Under the pieces are notes generated by a model. The model was not told the DNA's origin and did no database searches. It worked only from the letters and a program-made list of their open reading frames with translations. From Ophiobolus disseminans (Eukaryota; Ascomycota; Dothideomycetes; Pleosporales; Phaeosphaeriaceae), in assembly GCA_010093685.1 (NCBI GenBank), contig MU006248.1:186001-250000 (forward strand): a stretch of 64,000 nt of DNA, in the 5' to 3' direction. Positions 25,477 to 36,864 of the stretch are shown in pieces (positions within the stretch are counted from its first letter, which is position 1; each line of letters opens with the position of its first letter). The position numbers and the translations under genes were made by a program.

Positions 25477-28136
25477 ATGGTGTGGAATGAGATGGCGGCG
25501 GGCCTCATCGCCCGCGCAGACGCCAGCATCCCAGATATCACTGATCCTTGGCCGGTCAAGGACGTGAGTCGCCCGCTATGCCACTTCCGAGGCCAGTAAC
25601 TGACTTTGCCAGATTGTCTATGTCTCGATTATCGGTGCGCTCATGTTGGCGGCCCTCCTGGAATGGTTCCTGTGGGTTGCCGCCTTCCTGTACTGCATTG
25701 TCAAGGTCTTCCAGAAGGCCGAGACGATCAGTGTGCGCATTCTATCAATCTTCTTCGGTATTCTCTTCTTTGCTCTCCGGTAAGCACAAACAGTCCACGT
25801 CGCCAAACTTGTCTAACAGCAACAGTGCCATCTTTTTGCCAATTATGGTCGTTACTCTGCCGCTACCTCCCCAGGTCGTCAAGTACTTCCCGCAAACTAT
25901 GGTCGACTTCCTGCAGTGGTTCGCTTTCTGGTCTTTCGCTGGTCTCCTGACCATTCCATGGCTGTTCTGCGTCTACCAGCTCGTTACACATTCCGTCGGT
26001 CGCACCAGGAGGATTAAGTCCGTTCTCGACGAGGCATCGGCTCCCAAGGTCGTCATCATCATGCCTTGCTATAAGGAAATTCCCGACATTCTTCTGCGAA
26101 CGTGCGACTCCCTGGTCGACTGCGAGTACCCTCCGTCATGCCTGCACATCTTCCTGTCCTTCGACGGAGACCAGGAGGACGAATTGTACCTGAACACCAT
26201 TGAGAAGCTCGGTGTGCCGCTTACTCTCGACTCGTACCCCAAGTCCATCGATGTCATCTACCGTAGCTGTCGTATCACCATCTCTCGCTTCCCCCACGGT
26301 GGCAAGCGTCACTGCCAGAAGAGGACCTTCAAGCTCATCGACAAGATCTACAGCGAGTACATCAAGCGCAACGATAACCTCTTTGTGCTCTTCATTGACT
26401 CCGATTGTATCCTCGACAAGACCTGCATCCAGAACTTCATGTACGAGATGGAACTCAAGCCCGGCTCGAAGAAGAACATGTTGGCTCAAACTGGTGTCAT
26501 CACGTCCACAACCGAGAAGAACTCCCTCATCACCCTCCTTCAGGATATGGAATACGTCCACGGTCAACTCTTCGAGCGTTCTGTCGAGTCTGGCTGCGGT
26601 GCCGTCACCTGTTTGCCCGGTGCGCTTACTATGCTTCGATTCTCTGCGTTCCGCAAGATGGCCAAGTACTACTTCGCCGACAAGGCCGAGCAATGCGACG
26701 ATCTCTTCGACTACGGCAAGTGCCATTTGGGCGAGGACCGCTGGCTCACTCACTTGTTCATGATTGGCGCAAAGGAACGTTACCAGATCCAGATGAACAC
26801 TGGTGCTTTCTGCAAGACCGAAGCTGTGCAAGACTACCGATCCCTCCTGAAGCAGCGTCGCCGATGGTTCTTGGGTTTTATCACCAACGAAGTGTGCATG
26901 TTGACAGATATCCGTCTCTGGAAGCGCTACCCCATTCTCCTGATCGTTCGCTTCATGCAGAACACCATTCGTACCACCGCCCTCTTGTTCTTCATCTTGG
27001 TCATCTCCTTGATTACCACTTCTCAAAAGGTCGCCAATCTTCCCGTCGGTTTCATCGCCATCTCTCTTGGGCTTAATTGGCTTCTCATGTTGTACTTTGG
27101 TGCCATGCTCGGTCGCTACAAGATTATGCTGTACCCTCTCATGTTCATCGTCAACCCCTTCTTCAACTGGGTCTACATGGTTTATGGTATCTTCACTGCC
27201 GGTCAGCGTACATGGGGTGGACCTCGTGCCGACGCTGGGGCCGCTGATACCACGACTACTCCTCAACAAGCCATCGAACAGGCCGAAGCCGCCGGCGATG
27301 ACCTCAACGTTGTTCCGGAAACCTTCAAGGCGACCGCCGAAGCCAACAAGAACCGCCCCGCACCCATTCCTCTCCAGCCATCCGACGCTCTCGATGGTCG
27401 CTTCGCCGCCGCCGAGAGGTTGCCCAACGGATGGTACCAGCAAGGCAACAACGACTCTGGTCTCACTCTGCCAAACACCATGCCCCGCAACCCCAACGTA
27501 CCCAACGTTCCTCTGCACCCGCGTTCCTCCATGGACTCGTTCACATCCGGTACCTCCGCGAATAACTCCATCTACATGCCCCGTCGCGTTGAATCTTTCA
27601 TGGACCCTGAGGATGCTCGCATCTACCATAAGACGCAACAAACACAGAAGCCCGCCGGTGGTGCCTTCTTCGAGGAACAACGACAGGGTAACTCATACGA
27701 GGTCGGCCAATCTTCCAACAAGAAGCCATACGCCGAGTCCGTCAACTCGATGTCGGATCAAGACTCTGTCTACCAGTCAAAGAGCGCACAGAAGCCTTCA
27801 ATGCCCCGCTACAACAGCGACGACAACCGCGGCCGCAACCCCACATCAGACTACAGCAATACGGGCTTAGAAGCACCAAAGGCAGCCTACAACCAGCGCG
27901 ACCAACGCTCCGGCCGCAGCCCCCTAGCCCGCCAAAGCTACGTCCGCACCGCCCCCGGCGACAACGTCGAGCTAGAGCTCCAGGCCCCCCAGCACAACAG
28001 CCTGATGCGCGACGTGTCACCTGCTCCCCTCGGCCAGCCACAAATGCCGCGGTCAGAGAATCACTCAAGAAGCGGGTCCACCGACTCGAAGAAGCGCAAC
28101 AGGCTTAGCAAGCCCCCGCCAGGCAGCCGCAAGTAG
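25477..28136 (+). CDS. Division III chitin synthase without motor domain (class VI/VII)
   Basis: GT2 membrane enzyme making chitin. Exons 25477-25563, 25613-25779 and 25826-28136 give 854 residues. The start MVWNEMAAGLIARA is chosen because the two small upstream exons restore two N-terminal membrane segments (VSIIGALMLAALLEWFLW and ILSIFFGILFFAL). The catalytic core has IMPCYKE, the DSD at FIDSDC, HLGEDRW and QRRRW at 428-432; membrane spans and WGGPRADA follow, then a long Pro/Ser/Asn-rich hydrophilic tail of about 270 residues. There is no myosin or cytochrome-b5 part, which separates it from classes IV, V and VII. It corresponds to the group called class VI in the Neurospora scheme (CHS-6) and class VII in the Magnaporthe scheme. 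Third chitin synthase within 28 kb. Confidence 0.92.
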
Positions 28137-28903
28137 ACGTTTCCTGCTCGCCCTTCTTTAGACCTTCTTGATTGAGACAATATCTATGTTGCCATTTACA
28201 ATACCAATTCCTACAAAAGTCCAACTGGACGGCGCGATGCATACTATTTTTTCATTACACTCGTTTTTTGCGTCTTGCGCCCCTATCGCATCATTCGCAT
28301 TGGGCACATTGGCGTTGTCTTTGCGGCTGCGGCTTGTGGGCGCCTGCTGTTTTTGGGCTTGTAATGTATATATATATTGATGGGAGGGACACACGTAGAT
28401 TATGATGACTGCTTTCATTCTTATGCTTGGTCTGATGTGTGTGTGTGATGGGATGTGGGTGGTTGGTTACATGGTGAAAAATGCGCTATTGGCGCTGGAG
28501 GGAGGGTTAATCTTTAGAGTCGCGTTATGAATAAAACATTGTTCTTCATCATGTCTGCCTGTGCTTGATGAAGTGATACATCGTCAATGGTATTGAGAAT
28601 GTGCGCTGATCGTGGAGGCGTGTTGACTCTACGTTCAGTACACGTCATGTTGTGCTTGGAGGCTGTCCCCTATGGAGGACTACCATCGGCAATGCCTTTA
28701 GCACACTGAAGCTTTCCGGCTTTGTTCATGATGATGTATCCGAATCCTGGCGTGTGGTGTAGCGAGCATGAACAGGTGCATTTCCCGAATATGAGCATGT
28801 GTTTAAGTTTGAGTATCGCCAGAGCTCCCTCTACCATCTCAATCTCATCTCCTCATCCCAATACTCGCTTTGAAGTGTACACATTTACTTCCCCAGTCTT
28901 CTT
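28137..28903. other. Convergent 3' region, no gene
   Basis: Contains T-rich stretches and a run of TGTG repeats near 28,440. It fits 3' untranslated sequence of the two convergent genes. No coding gene is supported. Confidence 0.5.
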
Positions 28904-29779
28904 CTACTTCCCAACCTTCTTAAACAATTCCGGATGATCAATCGCATACTGCACCCCCGCAGCCCAATGATACAACTTCGCCGCGACAACATACCCCTCC
29001 TTCGCAAACTCGCCCAAACGATCATACAAGTCCGCAAGAGGGATGTTAACGCGCTGAATGTCCTCGCTTTCTTCGAGATGTTGTTCGGGCTCCGGGTCGT
29101 TCTCGTTGAGATGGATTTCTACCATGCCTTTAGGGGGTGTAAGTACATTCCATAACGACAGAAGCATGACATGGGTATGCAACGGGAGATGAAAAGATAG
29201 GGATTAGAGGGCAGGAATGACAGAGGGTAAGAGGGTAAACGTACATAATTTCATATTCGCACTTGTCATCCCCGGATCCGCCGACACCGCCGGCGACGAC
29301 GAAACGACTTTCCCCCTATACCCCGTCTCCTCATACAATTCCCTCACCGCCGCTTCCTCGGCCGTCTCGTTCTCGTCGATCAGCCCGGCGGGCCACTCGA
29401 TGGTGAAAGCGTTGACGGGCGGGCGGAATTGTATAACGATGATTGTGGAGGGGGGGTTGGTGGGGTGGTAGATGATATTCCCCATTGCGACGGCGTCGAC
29501 GCCGGACTTGGGGGTTGTTTTGCGGCTTGCGATTTCCCAGACTCGCTCTTTACCTTTGGCGTCGGTGTAGGTGGCTTTTTGCAGTTTTACCCATTTTGCT
29601 TCAGAGGAGGGGAGGTCGACTAGGGAGGTAATTTTGGGCGTGAGGGGTTGGGACATTGTGACTTTTTCGACGCGCTCGATGAGGGATGAGGCCGGACGCG
29701 ATGGGATGGAGTTGAGGCTTTGGGTGTAAGTGAGTGTGCGGGCACGTGGTGTTGCTCGTCGGGCGAATGTGGTGAGCAT
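28904..29779 (-). CDS. Nudix hydrolase, ADP-ribose/ADP-sugar pyrophosphatase (YSA1/NUDT5-like)
   Basis: Hydrolyses ADP-ribose-type nucleotide sugars to AMP and sugar phosphate. Exons 29245-29779 and 28904-29127 give 252 residues. The Nudix box is complete (residues 132-154): GLIDENETAEEAAVREL continuing YEETGY, matching G-x5-E-x7-REU-xEExGU. FTIEWPAG just before it and SADPGMTSANMKLC after it are typical of the ADP-ribose branch. The first in-frame ATG (29779) opens MLTTFARRATPRARTL, an Arg-rich, acid-free stretch that looks like a mitochondrial presequence. A second ATG at residue 42 (29656, MSQPLTPKI) sits right before the conserved domain and would give a cytosolic form. Divergent from the dehydrogenase gene. 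Confidence 0.9.
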
Positions 29780-30214
29780 TGGTTGGTGTTCGGTTGGGCG
29801 GTGTCGGGTTGGTGTAGGGCCGATGACGTTTCCGACTTTGTGGGTGAGGGCAGGTACAACCACGATGCCGTGAGACCAATTAGTAACTTTAACTTAAGGA
29901 AATGGCCATTCCTGTAACAAGTTTCCCGAGGTCAGTTTCTGAATAGCCTCACAGCACGGAAAGGTTTCAGTAAAAGACGATGGATATAAAACCCACTAAC
30001 GTCCCTTCTGGCTAGCGCTACTCGCAATGATTCGGCAACGTCATCGGAAAAGCAACAGAGGCATGCGCTGATAAGGGCAGACAGCATCGACAAAAGCCGG
30101 AGCTAAGAGTCCTTTGGTGTTTCCTTTGTCAAGGCGGTACTTCTAATCTATCTGTTGTACTCCTGGTGCGTTTGACTTGGCCTTATACCCTCCGTTGCAT
30201 TTCATCTCTACGCC
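29780..30214. promoter_or_regulatory. Divergent promoter region of Nudix and 2-hydroxyglutarate dehydrogenase genes
   Basis: A 435-base gap between two divergent start codons that must hold both promoters. I could not identify specific factor sites. Confidence 0.5.
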
Positions 30215-31423
30215 ATGTTTTCATCACGCGGCATCTTGCTCTCAAGGACAAGTCTTTGCTCTAGATCGTTTTCAACAAGTTTGAGAAGAGAAGCAGATTT
30301 CACGCACGCCGTAATAGGTGGCGGAGTTGTGGGATTGGCGATCGCAAGAAAGCTACAAGCAAGAGATGGCGCATCGACCGTGCTAATTGAGAAGCATGGG
30401 TCTGTTGGTACGGAGACGAGCTCGAGAAACAGCGAAGTCATTCACGCCGGATTGTATTATGGAACCGAATCACTCAAGACAAAGCTCTGCCTCAAGGGCA
30501 AGGATATGCTATACGACCTCTGCAAAACGCACTCAATACCCCATCGCAACACAGGGAAATGGATTGTAGCCCAGGACGCCACACAAATGGATGCTCTGCA
30601 GAAAGTGCATGATTTCGCCAAATTTATCGGTGTCCCAATACGCTTCATAACTAAAGAAGAAGCTAAGGAGAGAGAACCCGATGTCCGCTGTGAGGCCGGA
30701 GTTCTAGAGAGTCCCAGCACAGGTATTGTAGACTCGCACAGCTTGATGCAGTACCTCGAAGGCTCCTTCGAAGATTCTGGAGGTATATGCGCCTTCCACT
30801 CGCCCGTAACGTCCATCACACCGCTCGACTCCGGTCGATCCGGTTGGGAAATCACAACCACGTCTCCCGACAACGAAACCTCAACCATAACCGCGGACAC
30901 ACTCATCAATGCCGCTGGTCTTTACGCCGTCGCAATCAACAACATGATCCTACCTAAAGACCGACGCAGAAAAGCTTTCTACGCAAAAGGCTCATACTTC
31001 TCCTACAGCGTCAGCAAGCCCAAACCCTCCACGCTCGTCTATCCCGCCCCCGTCCCGGGCCACGGCGGCCTAGGCACCCACCTCACTCTCGACATGTCAG
31101 GTCGCATACGCTTCGGGCCAGACGTCGAGTGGACCGATTCGCCCACCGACTACGCGCCCAACACCAAGAGCATGAAGCAGGCCATCGACGACATCCAGAC
31201 GTATCTGCCCGGTGTGGATAGAGACGCCATTCAGCCGGATTACGTGGGCATTCGACCGAAGTTAGGAAAGCTGGCCGCGACGAGTGGGAAAGATTTCCAG
31301 GACTTTTATGTTAAGAGGGAGGAGGGGTTTGAGGGGTTTGTGAATTTGTTGGCGATTGAGAGTCCGGGGTTGACGAGTTGTTTGGCGATTGCGGAGGAGG
31401 TTGAGGGGTTGTTGTATCGATGA
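30215..31423 (+). CDS. Mitochondrial FAD-dependent L-2-hydroxyglutarate dehydrogenase
   Basis: Oxidises L-2-hydroxyglutarate to 2-oxoglutarate, a metabolite repair step. Single exon, 402 residues. The first 25 residues (MFSSRGILLSRTSLCSRSF...) are Ser/Arg-rich without acids, a likely mitochondrial presequence. The FAD-binding Rossmann motif GGGVVG is at 35-40, followed by the DAO-fold signature SSRNSEVIHAGLYY. DTLINAAGLYA and, near the end, YVGIRPKL are characteristic of the L2HGDH/YgaF (LhgO) group. It is shorter than human L2HGDH (about 460) but covers the whole domain. A broader annotation would be FAD-dependent oxidoreductase (DAO family). Confidence 0.88.
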   Translation: MFSSRGILLSRTSLCSRSFSTSLRREADFTHAVIGGGVVGLAIARKLQARDGASTVLIEKHGSVGTETSSRNSEVIHAGLYYGTESLKTKLCLKGKDMLYDLCKTHSIPHRNTGKWIVAQDATQMDALQKVHDFAKFIGVPIRFITKEEAKEREPDVRCEAGVLESPSTGIVDSHSLMQYLEGSFEDSGGICAFHSPVTSITPLDSGRSGWEITTTSPDNETSTITADTLINAAGLYAVAINNMILPKDRRRKAFYAKGSYFSYSVSKPKPSTLVYPAPVPGHGGLGTHLTLDMSGRIRFGPDVEWTDSPTDYAPNTKSMKQAIDDIQTYLPGVDRDAIQPDYVGIRPKLGKLAATSGKDFQDFYVKREEGFEGFVNLLAIESPGLTSCLAIAEEVEGLLYR

Positions 31424-31567
31424 TTAGAGGGTGGTGAATGGCACATATTCAAGGTATGCTAGGAAGAACAAGTACGATAGGAAGCATCTCAAGAGATCAA
31501 TAAAATTTTCTACTTCCATGTTGTTTCAATTCCAAGCGGTCATATCGCACCTCCTTCCACCACTACA

Positions 31568-32050
31568 TCAGAGATCTCTAGCCCTCTCCCTCAAATCTCT
31601 CAACTGCCCCTGCAGCCGCGAATGACACTCCATCGCATTCAACCCCCGAAACTCGTGTCCTAGCGGATAGTATACTACAGCATACGGCGACCTACCCGCT
31701 GCCTCTGCTCTCCTAGCTTTAGCGATCAATTCGAAAAGGCTATCGTGAACTTCGTCTAGTTGATCCAAACATTCACCAAGGCGTCTCCTACGCTCCGATA
31801 ATCCGAAACGAACAGTCCAGAGACTTGAGTCGTAATCAGCTTCAATTTGCCATGCTGCGTGCGATAGTAGGCTCTCGACGTCTCTTGCTAGACGCTTCGT
31901 GTGAAAGGCGCGAGAGTCGTAGTCAGGGGTCCAGATCAGGTCGTAAATGATGCGCTGCGGGCTGTGACGGCGTGGGTAGCGGTCGGATCTGCGGACTGGG
32001 CTTGGGCTTGGGCTTGGGCTTAGGCTTGGGCTACGATTGAAAAACCTCAT
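31568..32050 (-). CDS. Unrecognised 160-residue protein
   Basis: I do not recognise a family. A single frame from ATG at 32050. The N terminus carries Ser-Pro dipeptides (SLSPSPSPSPSP) encoded by a hexanucleotide repeat, then an Arg-rich stretch. The remaining about 120 residues look like a compact, mostly helical, charged domain (e.g. KRLARDVESLLSHAAWQIEA, LGECLDQLDEVHDSLFELI, LQGQLRDLRERARDL). No signal peptide, membrane span or known motif. It converges on the dehydrogenase gene with 144 bases between stops. Natural-looking amino acid composition and lack of internal stops support a real gene, but expression is not shown. Confidence 0.5.
   Translation of the reverse strand: MRFFNRSPSLSPSPSPSPVRRSDRYPRRHSPQRIIYDLIWTPDYDSRAFHTKRLARDVESLLSHAAWQIEADYDSSLWTVRFGLSERRRRLGECLDQLDEVHDSLFELIAKARRAEAAGRSPYAVVYYPLGHEFRGLNAMECHSRLQGQLRDLRERARDL
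31997..32032. repeat. Short hexanucleotide tandem repeat inside the unrecognised gene
   Basis: About six imperfect copies of GGGCTT on the plus strand, one changed to GGGCTTA/GGCTTG. In the minus-strand gene it encodes a Ser-Pro dipeptide run. Such repeats vary in length between strains. Confidence 0.75.
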
Positions 32051-32608
32051 CGTCGCCAGTGCGGGGATTTTCGATGAATGTCAGACAGATGCATGCTCTT
32101 GAAGACTACTTATACATATAGAAATACACAATGAAGTCGTGTCAACAAACGTCCCGTCACTCTACTTTGCAACGTATCACGCAACGTGTACGCCACATCA
32201 TAACAACAACGACAACAGCACAGCAACACACACCAAAGCCAAGCTCATGTTCATAGTTTTTAATTATGTAAAACCTATCTATAATACACTCTGCTTGTAG
32301 TTCATGCCCCTAAAAATTCAATACGCCAAATCCAATCATAAAATCAAGCATATGCAGCAACCGAAAAGAAAACGCCACGTAAGGCGAAGCCGCATCAAGT
32401 TCCTCCAACTGCCCTCCTGTACTATCGCCTTGCGCCTTGCGTTCGTGTATGAGACATTAGAAATATGTAATATATGTAGAACCGTATGCGCCGTGAGGAA
32501 GCTTTTATGTAGCTGAAATGTGAGGTGTAGAAGATGTGAAAGTGTGGAAAGTATGGTGGTGTCGTCGAGCGAGGTTGGACGTCATGCAGTGTTGGCTGGG
32601 GACCAGAT
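32051..32608. other. Intergenic, no gene
   Basis: AT-richer stretch between two minus-strand genes. It should hold the promoter of the 160-residue protein and the 3' region of KRE6. Nothing else is recognised. Confidence 0.5.
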
Positions 32609-34967
32609 CTATTTCTTCTTGCAGTCGGTGTTGAGCTTGTGCTTCGGCCACTCGTAGCCAGCGTCATTCCATTTCTACGACAAAATTAGCGAATGACCAG
32701 GTATCAGGCCGTTCAAAACTTACCGTGAGGTTGGGGTTGGTGTACGCATTGTAATGGTCTTTGATGTACTGCGTCGTCTCAAAACCGGGTGGATCGCACG
32801 TAACCGACTCAAATCCCTTCTTCTGGTACAAGCGTATGTAGTCGATACGCATCACAGCTGGGAAGACTAGTTTCTCCCAGTTGATGGACGTCCAGGTGTT
32901 GCTCATGCCGAGATTGAGAATCAGGGACATTGGCTCCTCTGATACTTGGCGGGCTTTGACGTTGCCGTTAGGTCCGATCGCACGGCCGTCCATCGTCCAC
33001 ATCTCTTGGTCGCCAACAGCCCAGCTAATAAATGCGTCTTCGGTGTCACCAGGTGCGTATTCAAACGAGTATTTCTGGTACTCCTGACCGTCGTACCAGT
33101 TGTGGTTAAGCATGGTGGCCCCGGAGATGGCTTGCTGATATGGACCACCAGTCCAGCCGTTGAGAGCGCTGAGAGTTTGATCAGGGAACGCAGTGTAGTT
33201 GTAATTTGGATACCAGTGAACATCGAATGGGGCCACCTGAAGACTTTGCGTGGCAACGCCCAGAGATAGGGGTGGCCATGTAGCTGACACCTCGATAATA
33301 TCAATTTCTGGAGCGCCCCTTCCTTTGCCTGGCGTGGGGTGATCTTCTCCCGAGCATGTACACGATGGCAGCCGCTGTCCAGGGAGATTCGAGAGGCCAT
33401 CAGGAGACGACTGATTTGGTGTTATACCAGCGTCGCATCCTTGATACGAGTATGGCCAAATGCCATCGGTTGTACTTAGGTAGCCTGGACGTCCGAGATT
33501 ACCCAATGTCCATGCACCCGGCCACAGGCCCTGGACACCGGCTGGCCCCGGCAAGGAGACCGATACTTCGAAGATGCCGCCCTTGAAGCATAGCTGATTC
33601 CAGCTGTGCAGCATACCAGAACGGAATTCTAGGCCGTGATTCTTGAATTTGTCCATGCGCAGCTCCAGCGTTCCATCGTGAGTTGTCACGGCGTCCGGAT
33701 CATACCACTCGAGATCCTCAGTCGCTCCATACCAGAGGTTCGCACCGTAAAAGTACGGATCATCACCTTCCCAGAATGTGCGATTAGGTTGATTGAACTC
33801 GTCGCTAAACACTAGCTCGTAGTCGTCGCCGTATCGTCCCTTCTTCTTTTTCACGTCCTTCGGTGTGTCTGGATCAATCAAGCCGACGCGGACGTTTTTG
33901 AGGAATGGGTACGCGTTTTCGTTGACGGTAGCCCATGGCTCGGACTTGGAAGGATTCGGGAACCAGCTTAGAGGAACGCCATAAGATGAGTTGTAGTCGA
34001 TAACGCCCAAAGAAGACATAACAGGAAGCGCTACGAAGATGAAGAGTAGCCCAATCAGCATGAGGCCCAGACCAATTGTAGAAAAGATGTTGTCTCTGCT
34101 GAGGTGGTCTCTCAACTTCGGCTTGTATTTGATATCGTCGTCGTCCCGTGGCATGTGCATTTCGTCGTCGCCTTCGTCCGCGTCACCAATCAGCGGCCAA
34201 GCTGCCATTCCCTTCTCTTCGTACGGAGCATTCAGCCGATCATCGATGACCGACACGTTCTTCTCTGGGTCGTATAGTGTGTTGAGTTTGGTTGTGGACG
34301 TGTTCGGTGTGAGGAAGGGATTGGCGGGGTGCATCGCAGCAAGTGGTGTGGTTGTGCCGGTCGTGTGCGCACCGCCGCGGGGCGTACTTGTTCGCTTTTC
34401 TGCGTAGGAACTCCTCCTACTGTCAAACGGGTTGTAATATCGTGTGTAGTCCACCCCAAGGTCTTGATATGTCATGGGGCTCCCAGGCGGACGCCCACCA
34501 TAGTTGGACAGATCCGGCGTACTCCGGTGCTGCGGTCGCCGTAGGGGTAGAGGAGTTGCGCGAGGAGGCGGTCTACCGGTAGCTGTCATCGGCGGGCTTG
34601 TAGTGTTGTGCGCCAGTGCGTCGCTCGACTTGGAGTTGTAGCCACCAAGGACGCCATCGCTGCCAATCGACGAGGTCGTGGGTGTCGAGGCTATCGAGCG
34701 CGCATCGGGGGGCTTCGTGTTTTGCTGCTCGGAATTTTGAATCGCGAAATCGAATCCCACGTAGGAGTTTGGGTTTTGATTGCTCTGCGATATTCCGTCA
34801 TCTGGCTGTTCCGTCCCCCTTGCATCTTTCGTCCCACGAAGAGAAGCTGCAGCTCTCTCGGCGTGAAGGCTCGTCTCCGACCTGCCAAATTGCTCGTAGT
34901 TGGTTGCGATGTTCTTGCCCGACCTCCCCGATGACGTGTGTGATGCAGTTCGCGGTAGTTGGTCCAT
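32609..34967 (-). CDS. KRE6: KRE6/SKN1-type beta-1,6-glucan synthesis protein (GH16-like, type II membrane)
   Basis: Needed for beta-1,6-glucan in the cell wall; sits in the secretory pathway or plasma membrane. Exons 32724-34967 and 32609-32674 give 769 residues. The final small exon is needed: it supplies KWNDAGYEWPKHKLNTDC, the conserved C-terminal end of the family. A long Ser/Thr/Pro-rich cytosolic part (1-290) precedes one membrane span near 295-317 (GLGLMLIGLLFIFVALPVM). The lumenal GH16-like domain follows with YELVFSDEFN, WYGATEDLEWYDP and the catalytic-type motif EIDIIE (E554, D556, E559). The frame stays open upstream to another ATG at 35357, but that extension is not family-like; I start at MDQLPRTASH. 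Confidence 0.93.
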
Positions 34968-36044
34968 TGTTTGATGTCGAAACCGCGTACGTTTTAGCCC
35001 CAGTGCTCTCCACCTGTCGGCACTTTCACCGAATGCGACGACAAGTCCTGTCTGATTATTCGGCTGACGTTTATGACATTTTTTGCACGAAGAAGAGCCG
35101 GGTAGAGGGTGTGGTTTCGAAGTCGCAATAAGATGCAAATTCGACGGGTGCTGGGCTTGTGGAGAGCTTGGACCTGTAAAGTGCCACCAGCAGGGTAAGT
35201 TACGCGGGAATGGGTAAATCGGGAGTAAGAAAGGTCGAGTGGCAAACGAATGTGAAGGTCCACGAGGAAACCAGTTGTGGTAGCGAATGTCAAGAGAAAT
35301 CAAGGCTGGGTAAGCTGAGATAGCCTTCTTAGATTGCATGTGGTCGTGAATCCTCATCCAATATTGCTAAGCCGGTTTGAGGTTTAGGGGCATTTCTCGG
35401 CTCGATTTTCGCGCCCGGTCATGCGACAGCCCTGCTCAATCTATCTTTACGACCGACTCTGACAACTTGATCTTGCGCATGTTAGACCTTAATAACATTG
35501 TGCTTCACTCTCACTTTCATTGAACGTTGTTGACAACAACCAAAACTAAGGCGTTGATACACCTGACAGCAGCGTTGCCAGCCCAATTTCCGGGAAGGCG
35601 CTGATAAGCTAGGCGCTATCCTGTTTATAGTTCATACCAGCAAGCACCGATAGGCTCGGTCCCGGGGTGCGTCCTTGCACTAAGAAGGATTGCGTACCTC
35701 CATGCGGGATTCGATTTTTCCCCTCTGAGTGGCGATAAGCGATTCTGTCATCAGTTACGCGTAGAGACATGGATGGTCTTTCAGATTTATGGCCTCCGAA
35801 ATAATACAAAACCATGACAAGCCTGTCATGGCGCGGGATTGAAGCCTCAAATTGCGTCTTTGGAACTTATCTTTGACACCCTACGTGCGATAAAAGCAAC
35901 TCGAGAGAACGATACAGTTGCGGGACCGGGTAGACCAACGCGTGAAACGTAGTGCCCGATGAATCAACGTTGCACTGTTTGATCCGTGCTCAACGGCTGG
36001 CTCAGTCCAACGGAAAAACTCAATCTCCCCAGCCTCTTTCAAGT
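34968..36044. other. Upstream region of KRE6 and 3' flank of thiamine pyrophosphokinase
   Basis: About 1.1 kb. The part next to KRE6 stays open in the KRE6 frame up to 35,357 but reads as non-conserved sequence, so I take it as leader and promoter. No other gene is supported. Confidence 0.45.
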
Positions 36045-36864
36045 TCATAGCGGCGCTCGTTCAATCGTGAAGAGAATCGGCGCATTCGTCTCAACTTGCA
36101 CGTCGTCGGCTTTGGCGTGATTGCTTGTGCTGACTTGACCTCCCATGTGCGTATACCACTCCTGGACATCCCATTCGAGGCCGATGGTCGTGATGGTCGC
36201 AGGACCCCATACTGGAACGAGGCCAATATTTTCTGTGAAGAGGTTGCTCGATTGCAACCCTTTGATGATGTTGCGATCACTCCTAAGAATGAAAGAGAGG
36301 CTGGACTCAGAGAAGAGCCACAGTCGCAGATTTGGATGTTTGGTCTCTTCTCTGATCATCTCATGCAGTAGACCGAGGCCTTGATCGACTCTACCTGCCA
36401 AGGTCCCAAGAACGAGTACATCTTTCTGCGACGATGGAGAACTTTTCGAAGAGATTTTCTGCATAGTCTTGCCGAAGTCTGTGCTGTACTGATCACAGTC
36501 TTGCGAGACATCGACTCCATGAGCCGCATAGAAGGCCCGAACATCGTCGCGAAGCGAATCAAGATCGCCGTGAATGATATCCGGTAGCTGCGCAAGATTA
36601 GCGACATGCCTCGAGCAACAAGGGATTTCTTACGTAAAGATTTCGTTGCGCACCTAAAGAGCCTTCAAACATGTCAAACAAACGGTTGGCGCCGCCATCG
36701 GCGCACACGCGATAGTTTGAGTGTTTCCAAAGTCGGGCGAAGGCATCGAAATGTGCGATGGGTTGGTTGAGGATGAGCAAATCTGGACGGGTCGTCGAAT
36801 TCTCCGAGTGACAATCTTCGGCAAGAAACCTAGCTGGGGAGAGAGTATGCGTTGCGATACCCAT
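36045..36864 (-). CDS. THI80: Thiamine pyrophosphokinase
   Basis: Transfers pyrophosphate from ATP to thiamine, making the cofactor thiamine diphosphate in the cytosol. Exons 36634-36864 and 36045-36587 give 257 residues, normal for fungi. Signature motifs: LLILNQPI, RVCADGGANRL, the metal/substrate segment PDIIHGDLDSLRDD and DQYSTDFGK after the splice junction. The C-terminal beta domain has GLVPVWGPA and LEWDVQEW, typical of the vitamin-B1-binding domain. The 46-base intron (36588-36633) joins RNLY to LPDII with perfect frame. The first ATG is used; an extra upstream exon cannot be excluded because the first 20 residues are not conserved. Confidence 0.93.

Noticed and set aside
26136..27680. 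514-codon open frame antisense to the third chitin synthase
   Set aside because: It lies exactly opposite a conserved coding exon, has no recognisable motif, and is explained by strong codon bias leaving the antisense frame open.
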